Made by a program: the position numbers and the translations under genes. A stretch of DNA of 64,000 nt from Candidatus Limnocylindrales bacterium (GTDB lineage Bacteria > Desulfobacterota > Binatia > UBA1149 > CAITLU01): contig DASPNR010000002.1 in assembly GCA_035626395.1 (NCBI GenBank), forward strand, positions 126,501 through 190,500. The letters run 5' to 3'. Positions 36,350 to 45,225 of this stretch are shown piece after piece; within the stretch, counting starts at the first letter, position 1, and every line of letters starts with the position of its first letter. The notes beneath the pieces were generated by a model that was not told the origin of the DNA, did no database searches, and saw nothing but the letters and a program-made list of their open reading frames with translations.

Positions 36350-37525
36350 ATGGCTAATCCAGCCGACATCGCGCTCGAGAAGGCCGCCCGCGGCGAGCCG
36401 CTCGACGACGACGATGCCTATGCTCTCCTGCAACTCCCGCCGCATGATCTCGCCTCGCTGTGCGAGATCGCCGGCGCGATGCGCGACGCCTTCCACGGAC
36501 GCACGCTGACCTATTCGCCGAAGGTCTTCCTGCCCGTCACCAATCTCTGCCGCGACCGCTGCACCTACTGCACGTTCCGCCGCGACCCGGGCGATCCGGG
36601 CGAATGGACGATGACGCCGCAGGAGATCGCGGACTGGTCGCAGCGCGGCCGCGCGCTCGGTTGCATCGAGGCTCTGATGTGTCTCGGTGACAAGCCCGAG
36701 ATCGCCTTTCGCGGCTTCAAGAGCTTTCTTGCCGACCACGGCGCGCGCACCACGGCCGAATACGTCGCGATCGCCTGCCGCATCTCGCTTGCCGCAGGGC
36801 TGCTGCCGCACACCAACGCCGGCCTGCTCTCGAAGAGCGAGATGGAGATGCTGCGCCCCCTCAACGTCAGCATGGGACTGATGCTCGAGAACATCAGCCC
36901 GCGACTGCGCTGGCGCGGCATGCCGCACTTCCACGCGCCCGACAAGGATCCGGCGCCGCGCATCAGGATGATTGCCGAGGCCGGCCAGCTCCGCATCGCG
37001 TTCACCTCGGGCATCCTCGTCGGAATCGGCGAGACCGAAGCCGAGCGCGTCGCCTCGCTCCTGGCGCTGCGGCGCGTGCACGAGCAGTACGGGCACATCC
37101 AGGAGATCATCGTCCAGAACTTCCGCGCCAAGGAAGCGACGAAGATGGAGGGCGCTCCCGAGATCAGCGACGAGGAGATGGTGCGCACGGTCGCCATCGC
37201 GCGTCTGGTGCTCGGGCGGCAGATGAACCTGCAGGCGCCGCCGAACCTGTCCCCCGGCAATCTGCATCATTTGATCCGCGCCGGGATCAACGACTGGGGC
37301 GGCATCTCGCCGCTGACGATCGACTACGTCAATCCGGAGGCCGCCTGGCCGGCCGTCGCGCGCCTGGCAGCCGTCTGCCGCGACGAGGGCTACGCGCTGG
37401 CGGCGCGTCTGCCGGTCTACCGCGAGTACATCGACGACCGCTTCATCGACCCGGCCCTGGTGCCGTTCATCGATGCATTCCGCAACCGTGCGACGCAGGA
37501 TCAAGGAGCTTGTCATGAGCTATGA
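36350..37525 (+). CDS. cofG: 7,8-didemethyl-8-hydroxy-5-deazariboflavin (FO) synthase subunit 1
   Basis: 391 residues. A radical-SAM enzyme that with CofH makes the FO chromophore of coenzyme F420 from tyrosine and 5-amino-6-ribitylaminouracil. The [4Fe-4S] SAM motif is LCRDRCTYCTF (CxxxCxxC) in the context VTNLCRDRC. Also typical are LPHTNAGLLS, SMGLMLENIS, GILVGIGET, IQEIIVQNFRAK, and INDWGGISPLTIDYVNPE. CofG and CofH are separate genes here, unlike the actinobacterial FbiC fusion. It overlaps cofH by 11 bp. Confidence 0.96.
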   Translation: MANPADIALEKAARGEPLDDDDAYALLQLPPHDLASLCEIAGAMRDAFHGRTLTYSPKVFLPVTNLCRDRCTYCTFRRDPGDPGEWTMTPQEIADWSQRGRALGCIEALMCLGDKPEIAFRGFKSFLADHGARTTAEYVAIACRISLAAGLLPHTNAGLLSKSEMEMLRPLNVSMGLMLENISPRLRWRGMPHFHAPDKDPAPRIRMIAEAGQLRIAFTSGILVGIGETEAERVASLLALRRVHEQYGHIQEIIVQNFRAKEATKMEGAPEISDEEMVRTVAIARLVLGRQMNLQAPPNLSPGNLHHLIRAGINDWGGISPLTIDYVNPEAAWPAVARLAAVCRDEGYALAARLPVYREYIDDRFIDPALVPFIDAFRNRATQDQGACHEL

Positions 37526-38741
37526 GACCGAAGAGTTCGCCGACCGCGTCGACCACCTGCTGTTCGACGACCGTCCCCTGGAGCGGCGCATTTCCAGCGT
37601 CGACGGCTACACCGCCGGAATCCTGGCGCGCGCGCTCGAAGGCACCCGTCCGACCGTCGAGGAAGGCGCGCACCTGCTCACGCTGCGCGGCAATGAGCTG
37701 TCGGCCCTGGTGGCCGCCGCCGACCGCATCCGCGCCGAGGACGTCGGCGACGTGGTCACCTACGTCGTCAACCGCAACGTCAACTGGACCAACATCTGCT
37801 TCGTGGGCTGCAAGTTCTGCGCGTTCGCGCACCTGAAGGGCGACGCCCTGGCCTACGACCGTCCCATCGAGACGGTGCTGGCGCGCATCCGCGAAGGCGT
37901 CGAGCGCGGCGCCACCGAAATCTGCATGCAGGGCGGCATCAACCCCGAGATGCCGGCCGACGGCTACTTCCAGCTCCTGCGCGCCATCCGCGCCGAGTTC
38001 CCGAGCCTGCACATCCACGCCTACTCGCCGATGGAGATCTACTACGGCGCGCGCCGCGCCGGCATGGACTATCCCGAGTTCATCCGCGAGCTGGTTGCCA
38101 GCGGCCTCGATACCATTCCCGGCACCGCCGCCGAGATCCTCGACGACGACGTGCGCGAGATCCTCAGCCACAAGAAGCTGGACGTGGCCACGTGGGTTCG
38201 CATCATCACGACGGCACACGAGCTTGGCGTGCCGACGACGTCGACGGTGATGTACGGGCACCTGGAGACGCCCATGCACATTGCGCGGCACGTCGACCTG
38301 CTGCGCAGCATCCAACAGCGCACCGGCGGCTTCACCGAGTTCGTGCCGCTGCGTTTCATCTGGCAGGAGACGCGCCTGTACTCGGAGGGCCTGGTCAAGC
38401 CGATCCCGCAGGGACAGCTCGACCTGGCCGTGTATGCCACCAGCCGCCTGATGCTGCGCGGCCTGATCGACAACCTGCAGACCTCCTGGGTCAAACTCGG
38501 CCACGAGCTGTCCACGCTGTCGCTCGCGGCCGGCTGCAACGACGTCGGCGGCACGCTGATGGAGGAGAGCATCTCGCGCGAAGCCGGCGCCGATGCCGGC
38601 GAGTACACCTCGGTCGAAGAGCTGCAGGCGATGATCCGCCGCATGGGCCGCATCCCGCGCCAGCGCAACACGGTTTACGGCCTGATCGACGAGCCCGCTG
38701 CCGGCGCCGAGGCCGCGCCGTCCTACGCCGCATGGTCCTGA
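37515..38741 (+). CDS. cofH: FO synthase subunit 2
   Basis: 408 residues from the ATG at 37515, preceded by a good AAGGAG at 37503-37508; an upstream frame extension is rejected. A radical-SAM protein that adds the tyrosine-derived unit to the pyrimidine in FO synthesis. It shows NRNVNWTNICFVGCKFCAF with the CxxxCxxC cluster, CMQGGINPEMPADGYFQLL, IHAYSPMEI and GTAAEILDDDVR, features that separate CofH from MqnC/MqnE. Translationally coupled to cofG (11 bp overlap). Confidence 0.96.
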   Translation: MSYETEEFADRVDHLLFDDRPLERRISSVDGYTAGILARALEGTRPTVEEGAHLLTLRGNELSALVAAADRIRAEDVGDVVTYVVNRNVNWTNICFVGCKFCAFAHLKGDALAYDRPIETVLARIREGVERGATEICMQGGINPEMPADGYFQLLRAIRAEFPSLHIHAYSPMEIYYGARRAGMDYPEFIRELVASGLDTIPGTAAEILDDDVREILSHKKLDVATWVRIITTAHELGVPTTSTVMYGHLETPMHIARHVDLLRSIQQRTGGFTEFVPLRFIWQETRLYSEGLVKPIPQGQLDLAVYATSRLMLRGLIDNLQTSWVKLGHELSTLSLAAGCNDVGGTLMEESISREAGADAGEYTSVEELQAMIRRMGRIPRQRNTVYGLIDEPAAGAEAAPSYAAWS

Positions 38742-38778
38742 GCCGGGCCAGCAGTACGGCTACAGCGACGAACGCATC

Positions 38779-39795
38779 TTGATCACCCTGATCGCAGGCG
38801 GAGTCGGCGCCGCGCGTCTGCTGCGCGGCCTGGCGCGCGTCGTGCCGCACGAGCGGCTGACGGTCGTCGTCAACACCGGCGACGACGATACGTTCTACGG
38901 CCTGCACGTTTCGCCCGACATCGACACCATCATCTACACGATGGCCGGGCTCGCCCCGATCGATCGCGGCTGGGGCATCGAGAACGACACCTCGCGCGTG
39001 CGGGAAGCGCTCGAGCGCCTCGCCGGCCCCGGCTGGTTCGCCCTCGGCGATCGCGACATGGCCACGCACATCTATCGGACCTGGCGGCTGTCGGCCGGCG
39101 CGACGCTGAGCGAGGTGACGCGCGAGATCGCCACGGCACATGGCGTGGGCCTGCGCGTGCTGCCGATGTCCGACCAGCCGGTTCGGACCATCATCGACAG
39201 CGATCGCGGCGAGCTGGCGTTTCAGGAGTACCTGGTGCGGCTGCGCGGAAGGCCGCGCGTGCAGGCGGTGCGCTACCGCGGCGCCCGCAGCGCAAAACCC
39301 GCCGCCGGCGTGCTGCGCGCCATCGAACGTTCCACGCGCATCATCATCGCGCCCAGCAACCCCTTCGTCAGCGTCGGACCGATCCTGTCGGTGCCGGGAA
39401 TTCGGCGTGCGCTGGCTGCCGCGCGCGAGCGGGTGGTGGCGGTCAGTCCGCTGATCGGCGGTCGCGCGGTCAAAGGACCGCTGGCCGCGATGCTGCGCAG
39501 CCTCGGCCACAAGGCGGAAGTGACTGCGATTGCCGAGCTTTATCGCGGCCTGGCCTCGCGCCTGGTAGTGGCGCCCGGCGACCGTCCGCGCCATTCTGCT
39601 CCGCCGGGCATGCAGATCGTCGAGCACGACATCCTCATTCTGGAGCCGCGCCGCGCCGAGCAGCTCGCGCGCTTCTTGTGCGAAGGCATCTGGCCGCGGC
39701 GCGGCGCCAAAGCACGCGCGGCCAAGCCGCCCGTCGGCAAGGCAGCCGGGTCGGCGACGTCGCCGCGCACGAGCGCCCGCAGGAAGCGCCCTTGA
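38779..39795 (+). CDS. cofD: 2-phospho-L-lactate/phosphoenolpyruvate:FO transferase
   Basis: 338 residues from a TTG at 38779. It attaches a phospholactyl or phosphoenolpyruvyl group to FO to give F420-0 (or its dehydro form). Diagnostic are ITLIAGGVGAARLLRGL at the start, VNTGDDDTFYGLHVSPDIDTI, GWFALGDRD, APSNPFVSVGPILSVPGIR and SPLIGGRAVKGP. A Lys/Arg/Ala tail of about 20 residues is extra. The start codon is unusual and has no strong ribosome site, but the family N-terminus begins exactly there. The 3' end overlaps cofE by 4 bp. The donor (lactyl versus enolpyruvyl) cannot be read from sequence. Confidence 0.94.
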   Translation: MITLIAGGVGAARLLRGLARVVPHERLTVVVNTGDDDTFYGLHVSPDIDTIIYTMAGLAPIDRGWGIENDTSRVREALERLAGPGWFALGDRDMATHIYRTWRLSAGATLSEVTREIATAHGVGLRVLPMSDQPVRTIIDSDRGELAFQEYLVRLRGRPRVQAVRYRGARSAKPAAGVLRAIERSTRIIIAPSNPFVSVGPILSVPGIRRALAAARERVVAVSPLIGGRAVKGPLAAMLRSLGHKAEVTAIAELYRGLASRLVVAPGDRPRHSAPPGMQIVEHDILILEPRRAEQLARFLCEGIWPRRGAKARAAKPPVGKAAGSATSPRTSARRKRP

Positions 39796-40544
39796 GCTCG
39801 GTCGTCCTGCTGCCCATCGGCGGCCTTCCATCCGTGCATCCGGGACAGGATCTTGGGGGCCTGCTCGGGGATGCGATCGAAGCCGCTCGATACGGCCTCA
39901 AGGACGGCGACGTCGTGGTCGTATGCCAGAAGGTCGTCTCCAAGGCCGAAGGACGCGTCGTCAAGCTGACGGACGTCGAGCCGTCCGCCCGGGCCCGCGA
40001 GTTCGCCGCCGCCTACGAAAAGGATCCGGCGCTGGTCGAGCTGGCACTGCGGGAGGCGACCGAGGTCCTGCGCATGGGCAACGGGCATCTCATCACCGCC
40101 ACCGCCAAGGGCTTCATCTCGGCCAACTCCGGCATCGACCGCTCCAATCAGGCGCACGAAGGCGAGGTCACGTTGCTGCCCGTCGATGCCGACCGTTCGG
40201 CCGAGCAGCTTCGAACGCGTCTTCTCGAGCGCTTCGGCGTCGGCGTGGCCGTCATCATCACCGATACGTTCGGCCGGCCGTGGCGACTCGGGCAGATCGA
40301 CTTTGCCATCGGCGCGGCCGGTCTGAGAGTGCTCGACGATCATCTGGGCCGGCGCGACTGGAGCGGGCGCGGCCTGGAGCACACGGTCATCGCGGTGGCG
40401 GATCAGCTGGCGGCCGCGGCGGGGCTGGTCATGGGCAAGGCCGCCGGCATCCCGGCCGTGCTCATCCGCGGCTATAGGTACGAAGCCGGTGATGGCACGG
40501 CGGGCGACCTGGTGCGTCCGCCGGGCGAGGATCTGTTCCGATAG
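39792..40544 (+). CDS. cofE: Coenzyme F420:L-glutamate ligase
   Basis: 250 residues from a TTG (39792) that overlaps the cofD stop as TTGA, a coupling that fixes the start; the longer in-frame version overlaps cofD extensively. CofE adds gamma-linked glutamates to F420-0. Seen: LKDGDVVVVCQKVVSKAEGR, FISANSGIDRSN, VGVAVIITDTFGRPWRLGQIDFAIG and HTVIAVADQLAAAAGLVMGKA. It lacks the C-terminal FMN domain of actinobacterial FbiB, so it is the single-domain type. It shares one base with the next start. Confidence 0.95.
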   Translation: MSSVVLLPIGGLPSVHPGQDLGGLLGDAIEAARYGLKDGDVVVVCQKVVSKAEGRVVKLTDVEPSARAREFAAAYEKDPALVELALREATEVLRMGNGHLITATAKGFISANSGIDRSNQAHEGEVTLLPVDADRSAEQLRTRLLERFGVGVAVIITDTFGRPWRLGQIDFAIGAAGLRVLDDHLGRRDWSGRGLEHTVIAVADQLAAAAGLVMGKAAGIPAVLIRGYRYEAGDGTAGDLVRPPGEDLFR

Positions 40545-41761
40545 TGCAACGCTTCTTCTGGCGGAACTTCTTCCGTCTTCTCGTCTTCACGGCCGCGCTC
40601 GCGCTGTGGGTGTGTCTGGCCTGGGTGGTGGTCGTCGTCGCCGACGTCCGGCTGCCTTGGTGGATGCACCTGGCAGGCCCGGTGGCGCTGCATTTCGTCA
40701 ACCGCGCCGTGCTGCGGCCGGGAACGCCGCCGCGTGCGCTGACCTCACGGCTGCGGCGCGCGTATGTCGGCGTCGTGTTCACGTCCCTGTTCGGCATGGT
40801 CTTCCTGCTCCTGAACGGAACGTTCTGGGGCGTGGCCGGCGTGTGGCTGCACGTGGCCTCGCTGGCAGGGTTGCCGGTGGATGCCGGACACGCGTACGCC
40901 GCGGCCGAAGTCCTCGGCTCGCTCGGGCTGCTCGCGGTCACCGGCGCGCTGGCGCACGGCTATGGCAGCGGGCAGCGGCGCGTCGAGATCGTGCGGCTCG
41001 AGATCGCCCTGCCGGGCCTGGCGCCGGCGTTCGACGGCTACCGCATCGTCCAGGTCAGCGACATCCACCTCGGCAACTACATGGACGCCGATGCGCTGGC
41101 TCCGCACGTGGAGACCGTTCATTCGCTGGTGCCCGATCTGGTCGTGCTCACCGGCGACATCACCGACGGCGTCCATCACGCGCCCGTGACGTTCCCGGTG
41201 CTCGGCCGGCTGCGCGCGCGCGACGGCGTGCTGGCCATTCTCGGCAACCATGATTTCTATACCGGCGCCGACGAGGTGACGGCTCTGCTGCGGCGGTACA
41301 CGTCCTTCACCGTGCTGCGCAACGACTCGGTCGCCATCGAGCGAGACGGCGCGCGCCTGCACGTTCTCGGCATCGACGATGCCGGCCTGGACTGGGCGCG
41401 CGGCGTTCGCGAGCACGACGCGCTGCCGCCGCTGGCGTCGCGCCTGCCAGCCGGCGCGGCGGCCATCCTGCTTTCGCATCGGCCCGACCTGTTCGAGCAG
41501 GCGTGCGCGCTCGGCATGGGGCTGGTGCTGGCGGGCCACACGCACGGCGGCCAGCTCGCCCTGCCCTGGCCGCGTGCCCGCCAGGCATCGCTGGCGCATT
41601 TCATGACGGCCTATCCGCGCGGCACCTACCGGCGCGGCAACAGCATTCTGCACGTCAACCTGGGGCTCGGCGTCACCGGACAGCCGGTGCGCGTGTTCTC
41701 GCCGCGCGAGATCACGCTGATCACGCTGCATGCGCCCCGGGATCGAGGAGAACACGAATGA
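40544..41761 (+). CDS. Membrane-anchored metallophosphoesterase (YkuE/YaeI-like)
   Basis: 405 residues from a GTG that overlaps the cofE stop by one base. Four N-terminal hydrophobic helices (to about residue 145) precede a calcineurin-like phosphoesterase: VQVSDIHLG (DxH), VLTGDITDG (GD), LGNHDFY (GNHD), SHRPD and GHTHGGQ. All metal ligands are present. Family members hydrolyse phosphodiesters or UDP-diacylglucosamine-type substrates at the membrane. Its position directly behind cofE is probably operon sharing rather than an F420 role. The next gene overlaps by 4 bp. Confidence 0.85.
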   Translation: MQRFFWRNFFRLLVFTAALALWVCLAWVVVVVADVRLPWWMHLAGPVALHFVNRAVLRPGTPPRALTSRLRRAYVGVVFTSLFGMVFLLLNGTFWGVAGVWLHVASLAGLPVDAGHAYAAAEVLGSLGLLAVTGALAHGYGSGQRRVEIVRLEIALPGLAPAFDGYRIVQVSDIHLGNYMDADALAPHVETVHSLVPDLVVLTGDITDGVHHAPVTFPVLGRLRARDGVLAILGNHDFYTGADEVTALLRRYTSFTVLRNDSVAIERDGARLHVLGIDDAGLDWARGVREHDALPPLASRLPAGAAAILLSHRPDLFEQACALGMGLVLAGHTHGGQLALPWPRARQASLAHFMTAYPRGTYRRGNSILHVNLGLGVTGQPVRVFSPREITLITLHAPRDRGEHE

Positions 41762-42363
41762 TCCGCAAGCCGCTCGCCGCCGTGCTCTTCGCCTCGCTGC
41801 TGCTCGCCTGCTCCGGCGCTCGCGCCGAGGAGGTGACGTTCCAGGTCGACAAGAGCCACAGCAGCGTCAACTTCCGCATCCGCCATCTGCTCTCGAAGGT
41901 GACCGGCCAGTTCCGCTCGTTCGGCGGCACCGTCGTTCTCGATCCGGTCAAGCGCGACACGGTCAAGGTGGAGGGGACCATCGACGTCGCCAGCATCGAC
42001 ACGGGCGACGCCAAGCGCGACGAGCATCTGCGCAACGAGGACTTCTTCGACGTGGCGCGGCACCCGAAGATCACGTTCAAGGCCGACAAGCTCACCGACG
42101 TCAACGACGACAAGACCGCCGGCAAGCTGCACGGCGAGCTCACCATGCACGGCGTGACCAGACCGATCGTCATCGAGGTGGAATGGTACGGAGTGGCCAC
42201 CGATCCGTGGGGCAACTCGAAGGCAGGCTTTGCCGGAACCACGAAGCTCAACCGCAAGGACTACGGCATCGAGTGGAACAAGAGCCTGGACAGCGGCGGC
42301 CTGCTCATCGGTGAAGAGGTCGAGATCGAGCTTCAGATGGAGGCTGCGCAGTCGAAGACCTGA
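41758..42363 (+). CDS. YceI-family periplasmic protein
   Basis: 201 residues. N-terminal signal with LLACSG, which could be a lipobox (Cys near residue 19) or a simple signal peptide (ARAEE). The YceI lipocalin-like barrel is clear: VDKSHSSVNFRIRHLLSKVTG, GTIDVASIDTGDAKRDEHLR, FFDVARHPKITFKA, LTMHGVTRPIVIEVE, and KLNRKDYGIEWN. Family proteins bind isoprenoid or amphiphilic molecules in the periplasm. Overlaps the phosphoesterase stop by 4 bp (ATGA). Confidence 0.92.
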   Translation: MIRKPLAAVLFASLLLACSGARAEEVTFQVDKSHSSVNFRIRHLLSKVTGQFRSFGGTVVLDPVKRDTVKVEGTIDVASIDTGDAKRDEHLRNEDFFDVARHPKITFKADKLTDVNDDKTAGKLHGELTMHGVTRPIVIEVEWYGVATDPWGNSKAGFAGTTKLNRKDYGIEWNKSLDSGGLLIGEEVEIELQMEAAQSKT

Positions 42364-42762
42364 CGGTGTGGCGGGGGCGGAGCCGTCGACGCGCCCACGC
42401 TAGCGGTGGCGCACGCCTGGCAGACGGATTCGCGCATCAGCGATGCATCACGGTCTCGCTATGACTGGCGCACGCTGGGAGTGCTCCACTCGGTCGGGAT
42501 GCCACCAAGTCACGGGCGCACAAAGACGCAATGTCTATTGCGCCATTCCCTCAGCGCTGCCCGCCATCTTTAGGGGTCGCTGCGCATGTGCTCGCCAGGA
42601 TGAGTTGCGGCGCGTGGAGCGCGCACGCTGGTATCGACGCGGCCGCGCAAGTTTCACCGGCCGTATTGCACGCAAAGTTGAATCGAGACTAGGCTCGCGC
42701 TGTCGAACGAATTGGACCTTGCACCAGGCAGGGTAAAGCAACCCCAACCCAAGGATCGAATT
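42364..42762. other. Gene-free interval before BON-domain gene
   Basis: About 400 bp, somewhat lower in GC than its surroundings. An imperfect inverted repeat (GGCGCA...TGCGCC around 42516-42545) is present. AAGGAT at 42751-42756 is the ribosome site for the next gene. No credible coding frame and no convincing promoter pair. Confidence 0.45.
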
Positions 42763-43494
42763 ATGAAACAGTTGATTGCAGTGCTGATGATTGCAGGAGC
42801 CGTTGCGGCCTGCAGTGGACCGGAGGATTCGGATACGACGGGCCCGGGCATGAGATCGGCCGACAGCGGCGATGATCGTGGCCTCGTCAAGGGAGACTCG
42901 GCCGACGATCAGCGCACCGCCAATGCGGCACGCGACGTCGAGGGAAGAAACGCCAATCCCGCACAGGCGCCGACGGGCGACCAGCGCACGCCGGGCAGTG
43001 ACCGGCTCGCCGCCAATTCGCCTACGGCGCCGGGCGGAACGCCGCCTACCGGCACGGCCGGTGCCACCGGTACGGGCACGGCTACCGGGACGGGCACCGC
43101 GACCGGCACGGGCATGGCCGGAACCGGCGCAGCGCAGGATCAGCGACGTGCGATGGCTCCCGCGCCGGGGACGGGCGGCGATCCCAATCGTTACGCGGCC
43201 GACAACTCGGGCAAGAACGTGCGCGATCGCAGCGATGCCTCGCTGACCGCGGATGATCAGTCCAACTCCCGCGCCGACGTGACCATCACGCAGGAAGTGC
43301 GCAAGGCCGTCGTGGCGAACGATTCGCTGTCGACCAACGCCCGCAACGTCAAGATCATCACCGAAAACGGTGTGGTGACGCTGCGCGGACCGGTGGCGAG
43401 CGCCGAGGAAAAGGCGGCGGTCGCCGCGGCGGCGCAGCGGGTCGCCGGCGTCAAGCGCGTCCAGAACGAGATCGAGATCGCGACGAGCAACTGA
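42763..43494 (+). CDS. BON-domain lipoprotein (OsmY-like) with Gly/Thr-rich spacer
   Basis: 243 residues from the ATG at 42763. Lipobox VAACSG (Cys18) predicts an outer- or inner-membrane lipoprotein. A long disordered spacer contains a (TGTGTA)n-type repeat near residues 100-125. The last ~75 residues form one BON domain: ITQEVRKAVVANDSLSTNARNVKI, then TENGVVTLRGPVASAEEK and GVKRVQNEIEI. BON domains bind membranes and are common in osmotic-stress proteins. The next gene is another stress-type membrane protein, 65 bp away on the same strand. Confidence 0.82.
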   Translation: MKQLIAVLMIAGAVAACSGPEDSDTTGPGMRSADSGDDRGLVKGDSADDQRTANAARDVEGRNANPAQAPTGDQRTPGSDRLAANSPTAPGGTPPTGTAGATGTGTATGTGTATGTGMAGTGAAQDQRRAMAPAPGTGGDPNRYAADNSGKNVRDRSDASLTADDQSNSRADVTITQEVRKAVVANDSLSTNARNVKIITENGVVTLRGPVASAEEKAAVAAAAQRVAGVKRVQNEIEIATSN

Positions 43495-43559
43495 GGTTCC
43501 CGACGTTTCGTCGCGACCAGCATCCCGTCTGCGAAGGGCAAGACGGCAGGAGGTTTGGC

Positions 43560-44108
43560 ATGAAGAAAGCAGTGTTCGGTATCGCGGATAGCGAGTCTCA
43601 AGTGGTCCGCATCGCCAATGCGCTCAAGGCTTCGGGATTTTCCGGTGACGACATCTCGGTGCTGTTTCCGGACAAGACCGGCACGCGCGATTTCGCGCAC
43701 GAGCAGCACACGAAGGCTCCCGAAGGCGCGACCACCGGCGCGGGCGCCGGCGGTCTGCTCGGCGGCGCACTCGGCTGGATGATCGGCATCGGTTCGCTGG
43801 CCATTCCCGGCGTTGGCCCGTTCATCGCGGCCGGCCCGATCATGGCCACGCTGGCCGGCGCGGCGGTCGGCGCGGCCGCCGGAGGCCTGACGGGCGCGCT
43901 GGTCGGGCTCGGCATGCCCGAGTACGAAGCCAAGCGCTACGAAGGCAAGGTCCGGGAAGGCAATGCGCTGATCTCGGTGCACGCCGACAGCGGCGACGAG
44001 ATCAGCCGTGCCAAGGACATCCTGGAGCGCGAGGGCGCGCATGACATCTCCTCCACGGGAGAATCCTCGGTGGGCTCCGATCAAGCCCATGGACGCCGCT
44101 CGGCCTGA
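43560..44108 (+). CDS. Glycine-zipper membrane/stress protein (YflT-like N-terminus)
   Basis: 182 residues with a strong GGAGG site. The N-terminal ~50 residues (MKKAVFGIADSESQVVRIANALK, GFSGDDISVLFPDK) are of the general-stress YflT/'heat-induced stress' type. A long Gly/Ala-rich hydrophobic stretch follows (about 60-120: GAGAGGLLGGALGWMIG, AAVGAAAGGLTGALVGLG), then an acidic C-terminal part (VHADSGDEISRAKDILEREGA). Proteins of this layout are known from osmotic or oxidative stress regulons, but no function is established. A strong terminator follows. Confidence 0.7.
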   Translation: MKKAVFGIADSESQVVRIANALKASGFSGDDISVLFPDKTGTRDFAHEQHTKAPEGATTGAGAGGLLGGALGWMIGIGSLAIPGVGPFIAAGPIMATLAGAAVGAAAGGLTGALVGLGMPEYEAKRYEGKVREGNALISVHADSGDEISRAKDILEREGAHDISSTGESSVGSDQAHGRRSA

Positions 44109-44137
44109 AGGCACCTGATACCTGAACGAGCGCGTGG

Positions 44138-44175
44138 AGAGCGCGGTTGGCAACCACCAGCCGCGCTCTTTTTTT
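44138..44175 (+). terminator. Rho-independent terminator
   Basis: Perfect stem AGAGCGCGG (44138-44146) / CCGCGCTCT (44161-44169), 14-nt loop, followed directly by a run of seven T. It ends the BON/stress gene pair and insulates bioB. Confidence 0.9.
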
Positions 44176-44225
44176 CGCCGCTCACCGTGGTTGCTCCTAC
44201 GTGGCTGTCTCAGTAGATAGCGGCG

Positions 44226-45212
44226 ATGGATTCCGCGGTTCGGCATGATTGGACGTTGGCGGATGCCCGGGGGGTGCACGACCTTCCGCTGACGGATCTG
44301 GTTTTCCGTGCGCAGGCCGTGCACCGGCAGTTTCACGCAGCCAACGAGGTGCAGCTGTGCACGCTGCTGTCGATCAAGACGGGAGGTTGCCCCGAGGATT
44401 GCGCGTACTGCCCGCAGAGCGCGCACTACGAGACCGGCGTTGCGCGCGAGCCGCTGATGCAGGTGGATGCGGTGCTGGCCGCCGCGCGTGCGGCCAAGGA
44501 TGCCGGCGCCAGCCGCTTCTGCATGGGAGCCGCCTGGCGGGAGGTCAAGGACGGCGAGCCGTTCGATCGCGTCTGCGACATGGTTCGCGGCGTCACCGAC
44601 ATCGGCCTGGAAGCGTGCGTGACGCTGGGAATGCTGACCGGAGAACAGGCGCGTCGACTGAAGGACGCCGGCCTGGTCGCCTACAACCACAACCTCGACA
44701 GCTCGCGCGACTTCTACGAGAAGATCATCACCACTCGCACCTACGAGGAGCGGCTGACGACGCTGCGCCACGTGCGCGAGGCCGGCATCACCGTCTGCAG
44801 CGGCGGCATCCTGGGCATGGGCGAGTCCATCGACGATCGCTGCGCCATGCTGGTGGAGCTGGCAAACCTGCCCGTGCATCCCGAGAGCGTTCCGATCAAC
44901 ACGCTGATGGCGGTCGAGGGTACGCCACTGGCGAACGCCGAGCCCGTGCCGGCGCTCGAGCTGGTGCGGATGATCGCCACCGCACGCATCATGATGCCCG
45001 CATCCATCGTCCGGCTGTCGGCCGGTCGCACGAACCTGACCGACGAAGCGCAGGCGCTCTGCTTCCTGGCGGGCGCCAACTCCATCTTCTACGGCGAGAA
45101 GCTGCTGACCACCGGCAATCCCGACTGCGATCACGATCGCAGCCTTCTCGAAGAGCTGGGCGTCCAGCCGCTGGTTCCGGAGCACCTGCGCGCCCGCGAG
45201 CGCGCGGCCTGA
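44226..45212 (+). CDS. bioB: Biotin synthase
   Basis: 328 residues. A radical-SAM enzyme inserting sulfur into dethiobiotin. It has the cluster motif [29 protein letters not shown], the [2Fe-2S]-ligand region [28 protein letters not shown] and RLSAGRTNL. All cluster residues are intact. Other biotin genes (bioA, D, F) are not in the window. A phytanoyl-CoA dioxygenase-like gene follows after 13 bp on the same strand. Confidence 0.97.
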   Translation: MDSAVRHDWTLADARGVHDLPLTDLVFRAQAVHRQFHAANEVQLCTLLSIKTGGCPEDCAYCPQSAHYETGVAREPLMQVDAVLAAARAAKDAGASRFCMGAAWREVKDGEPFDRVCDMVRGVTDIGLEACVTLGMLTGEQARRLKDAGLVAYNHNLDSSRDFYEKIITTRTYEERLTTLRHVREAGITVCSGGILGMGESIDDRCAMLVELANLPVHPESVPINTLMAVEGTPLANAEPVPALELVRMIATARIMMPASIVRLSAGRTNLTDEAQALCFLAGANSIFYGEKLLTTGNPDCDHDRSLLEELGVQPLVPEHLRARERAA

Positions 45213-45225
45213 TTCGCTGGCAGCG

